Source: an uncultured Eubacteriales bacterium
GTDB lineage: Bacteria > Bacillota > Clostridia > Oscillospirales > UBA644
Direction: 5' to 3'
DNA: 12,667 bases
NCBI GenBank assembly: GCA_934486965.1
Contig: CAKSQP010000036.1
Coordinates: 1-12,667, forward strand
Made by a program: the position numbers and the translations under genes. This document shows, piece by piece, positions 12,504 to 12,667 of this stretch. The notes under the pieces were generated by a model. It made no database searches and had not been told where the DNA came from. It worked only from the letters and a program-made list of their open reading frames with translations. How positions within the stretch are numbered: position 1 is the stretch's first letter; each line of letters starts with the position of its first letter.

Positions 12504-12667
12504 AAAATCACCATATACTTATCTGGAACTATGCAAGGCGACAGCCTTGCTGCATTATGGACTTTAATACAAGCAATCTCACTTTCTATGGAAACTGCGT
12601 AGCACTTCAAAACAAGATTTTCGAGTGCAAGAAAAGGCAAAAGCACCGGATAATGCTGTCGCATATC
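12504..12667. other. Unidentified terminal segment, possibly coding or part of an element
   Basis: Sequence character changes right after the second direct repeat: the C/G-rich runs stop. A perfect seven-pair hairpin, GCAAGGC-GACA-GCCTTGC, lies at 12533-12550. A plus-strand frame from an ATG at 12556 (MDFNTSNLTFYGNC) stays open to the window end. A minus-strand frame also crosses it from 12664. Neither has a ribosome-binding site that I can see or a motif that I recognise. Confidence 0.3.

Overview
The window looks like chromosome from an endospore-forming Bacillota, most likely class Clostridia. The evidence is a full-length Spo0A, an RsiV-type anti-sigma factor, Gram-positive style promoters and strong GGAGG ribosome-binding sites, moderate GC content and lipoprotein-type metal uptake. 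I cannot place it to family. Genes are compact and in short operons up to about 10.3 kb. The last 2.4 kb holds one gene (mscL) among repeats.

Layout. Positions 1-151 (minus) hold the N-terminus of a monoacylglycerol-lipase-like hydrolase, divergent from rsmG (269-970, plus); their two promoters lie back to back. After the rsmG terminator comes a 100-base cloverleaf-like palindrome cluster (1021-1122), then a 50-residue membrane-anchored protein (1228-1380). A near-consensus promoter drives two tandem hexapeptide acetyltransferases (1481-2754). These converge, through a shared terminator, on a minus-strand operon: prfA (release factor 1), a two-helix membrane protein and a zinc-binding lipoprotein (5113 down to 2795). 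Upstream of that is spo0A (6101-5271), the master regulator of sporulation, with a long leader carrying a perfect 0A box.

The most coherent unit is the minus-strand operon from 10270 to 6584: MBOAT acyltransferase, SGNH esterase-like protein, ECF sigma factor, and RsiV-like anti-sigma factor. In Bacillus subtilis, SigV-RsiV senses lysozyme and switches on peptidoglycan O-acetylation through OatA. Here the MBOAT/SGNH pair, which could do the same chemistry with two proteins, sits in the same operon as the sigma/anti-sigma pair. I infer a lysozyme-responsive cell-wall acetylation module. The operon is flanked by two inverted copies of a roughly 78-base structured motif (6461-6540 minus, 10527-10603 plus). 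They share 30 of 34 core bases and have different outer stems that both still pair. This is the best candidate for something undescribed.

The region 10604-12667 holds a ten-unit 24-base minisatellite, a terminator nested in an outer inverted repeat, mscL with a C-terminal zinc ribbon, two G-rich repeat loci, a pair of about 70-base direct repeats, and a terminal stretch I could not identify. I found no tRNA, rRNA, CRISPR array, transposase or phage gene.
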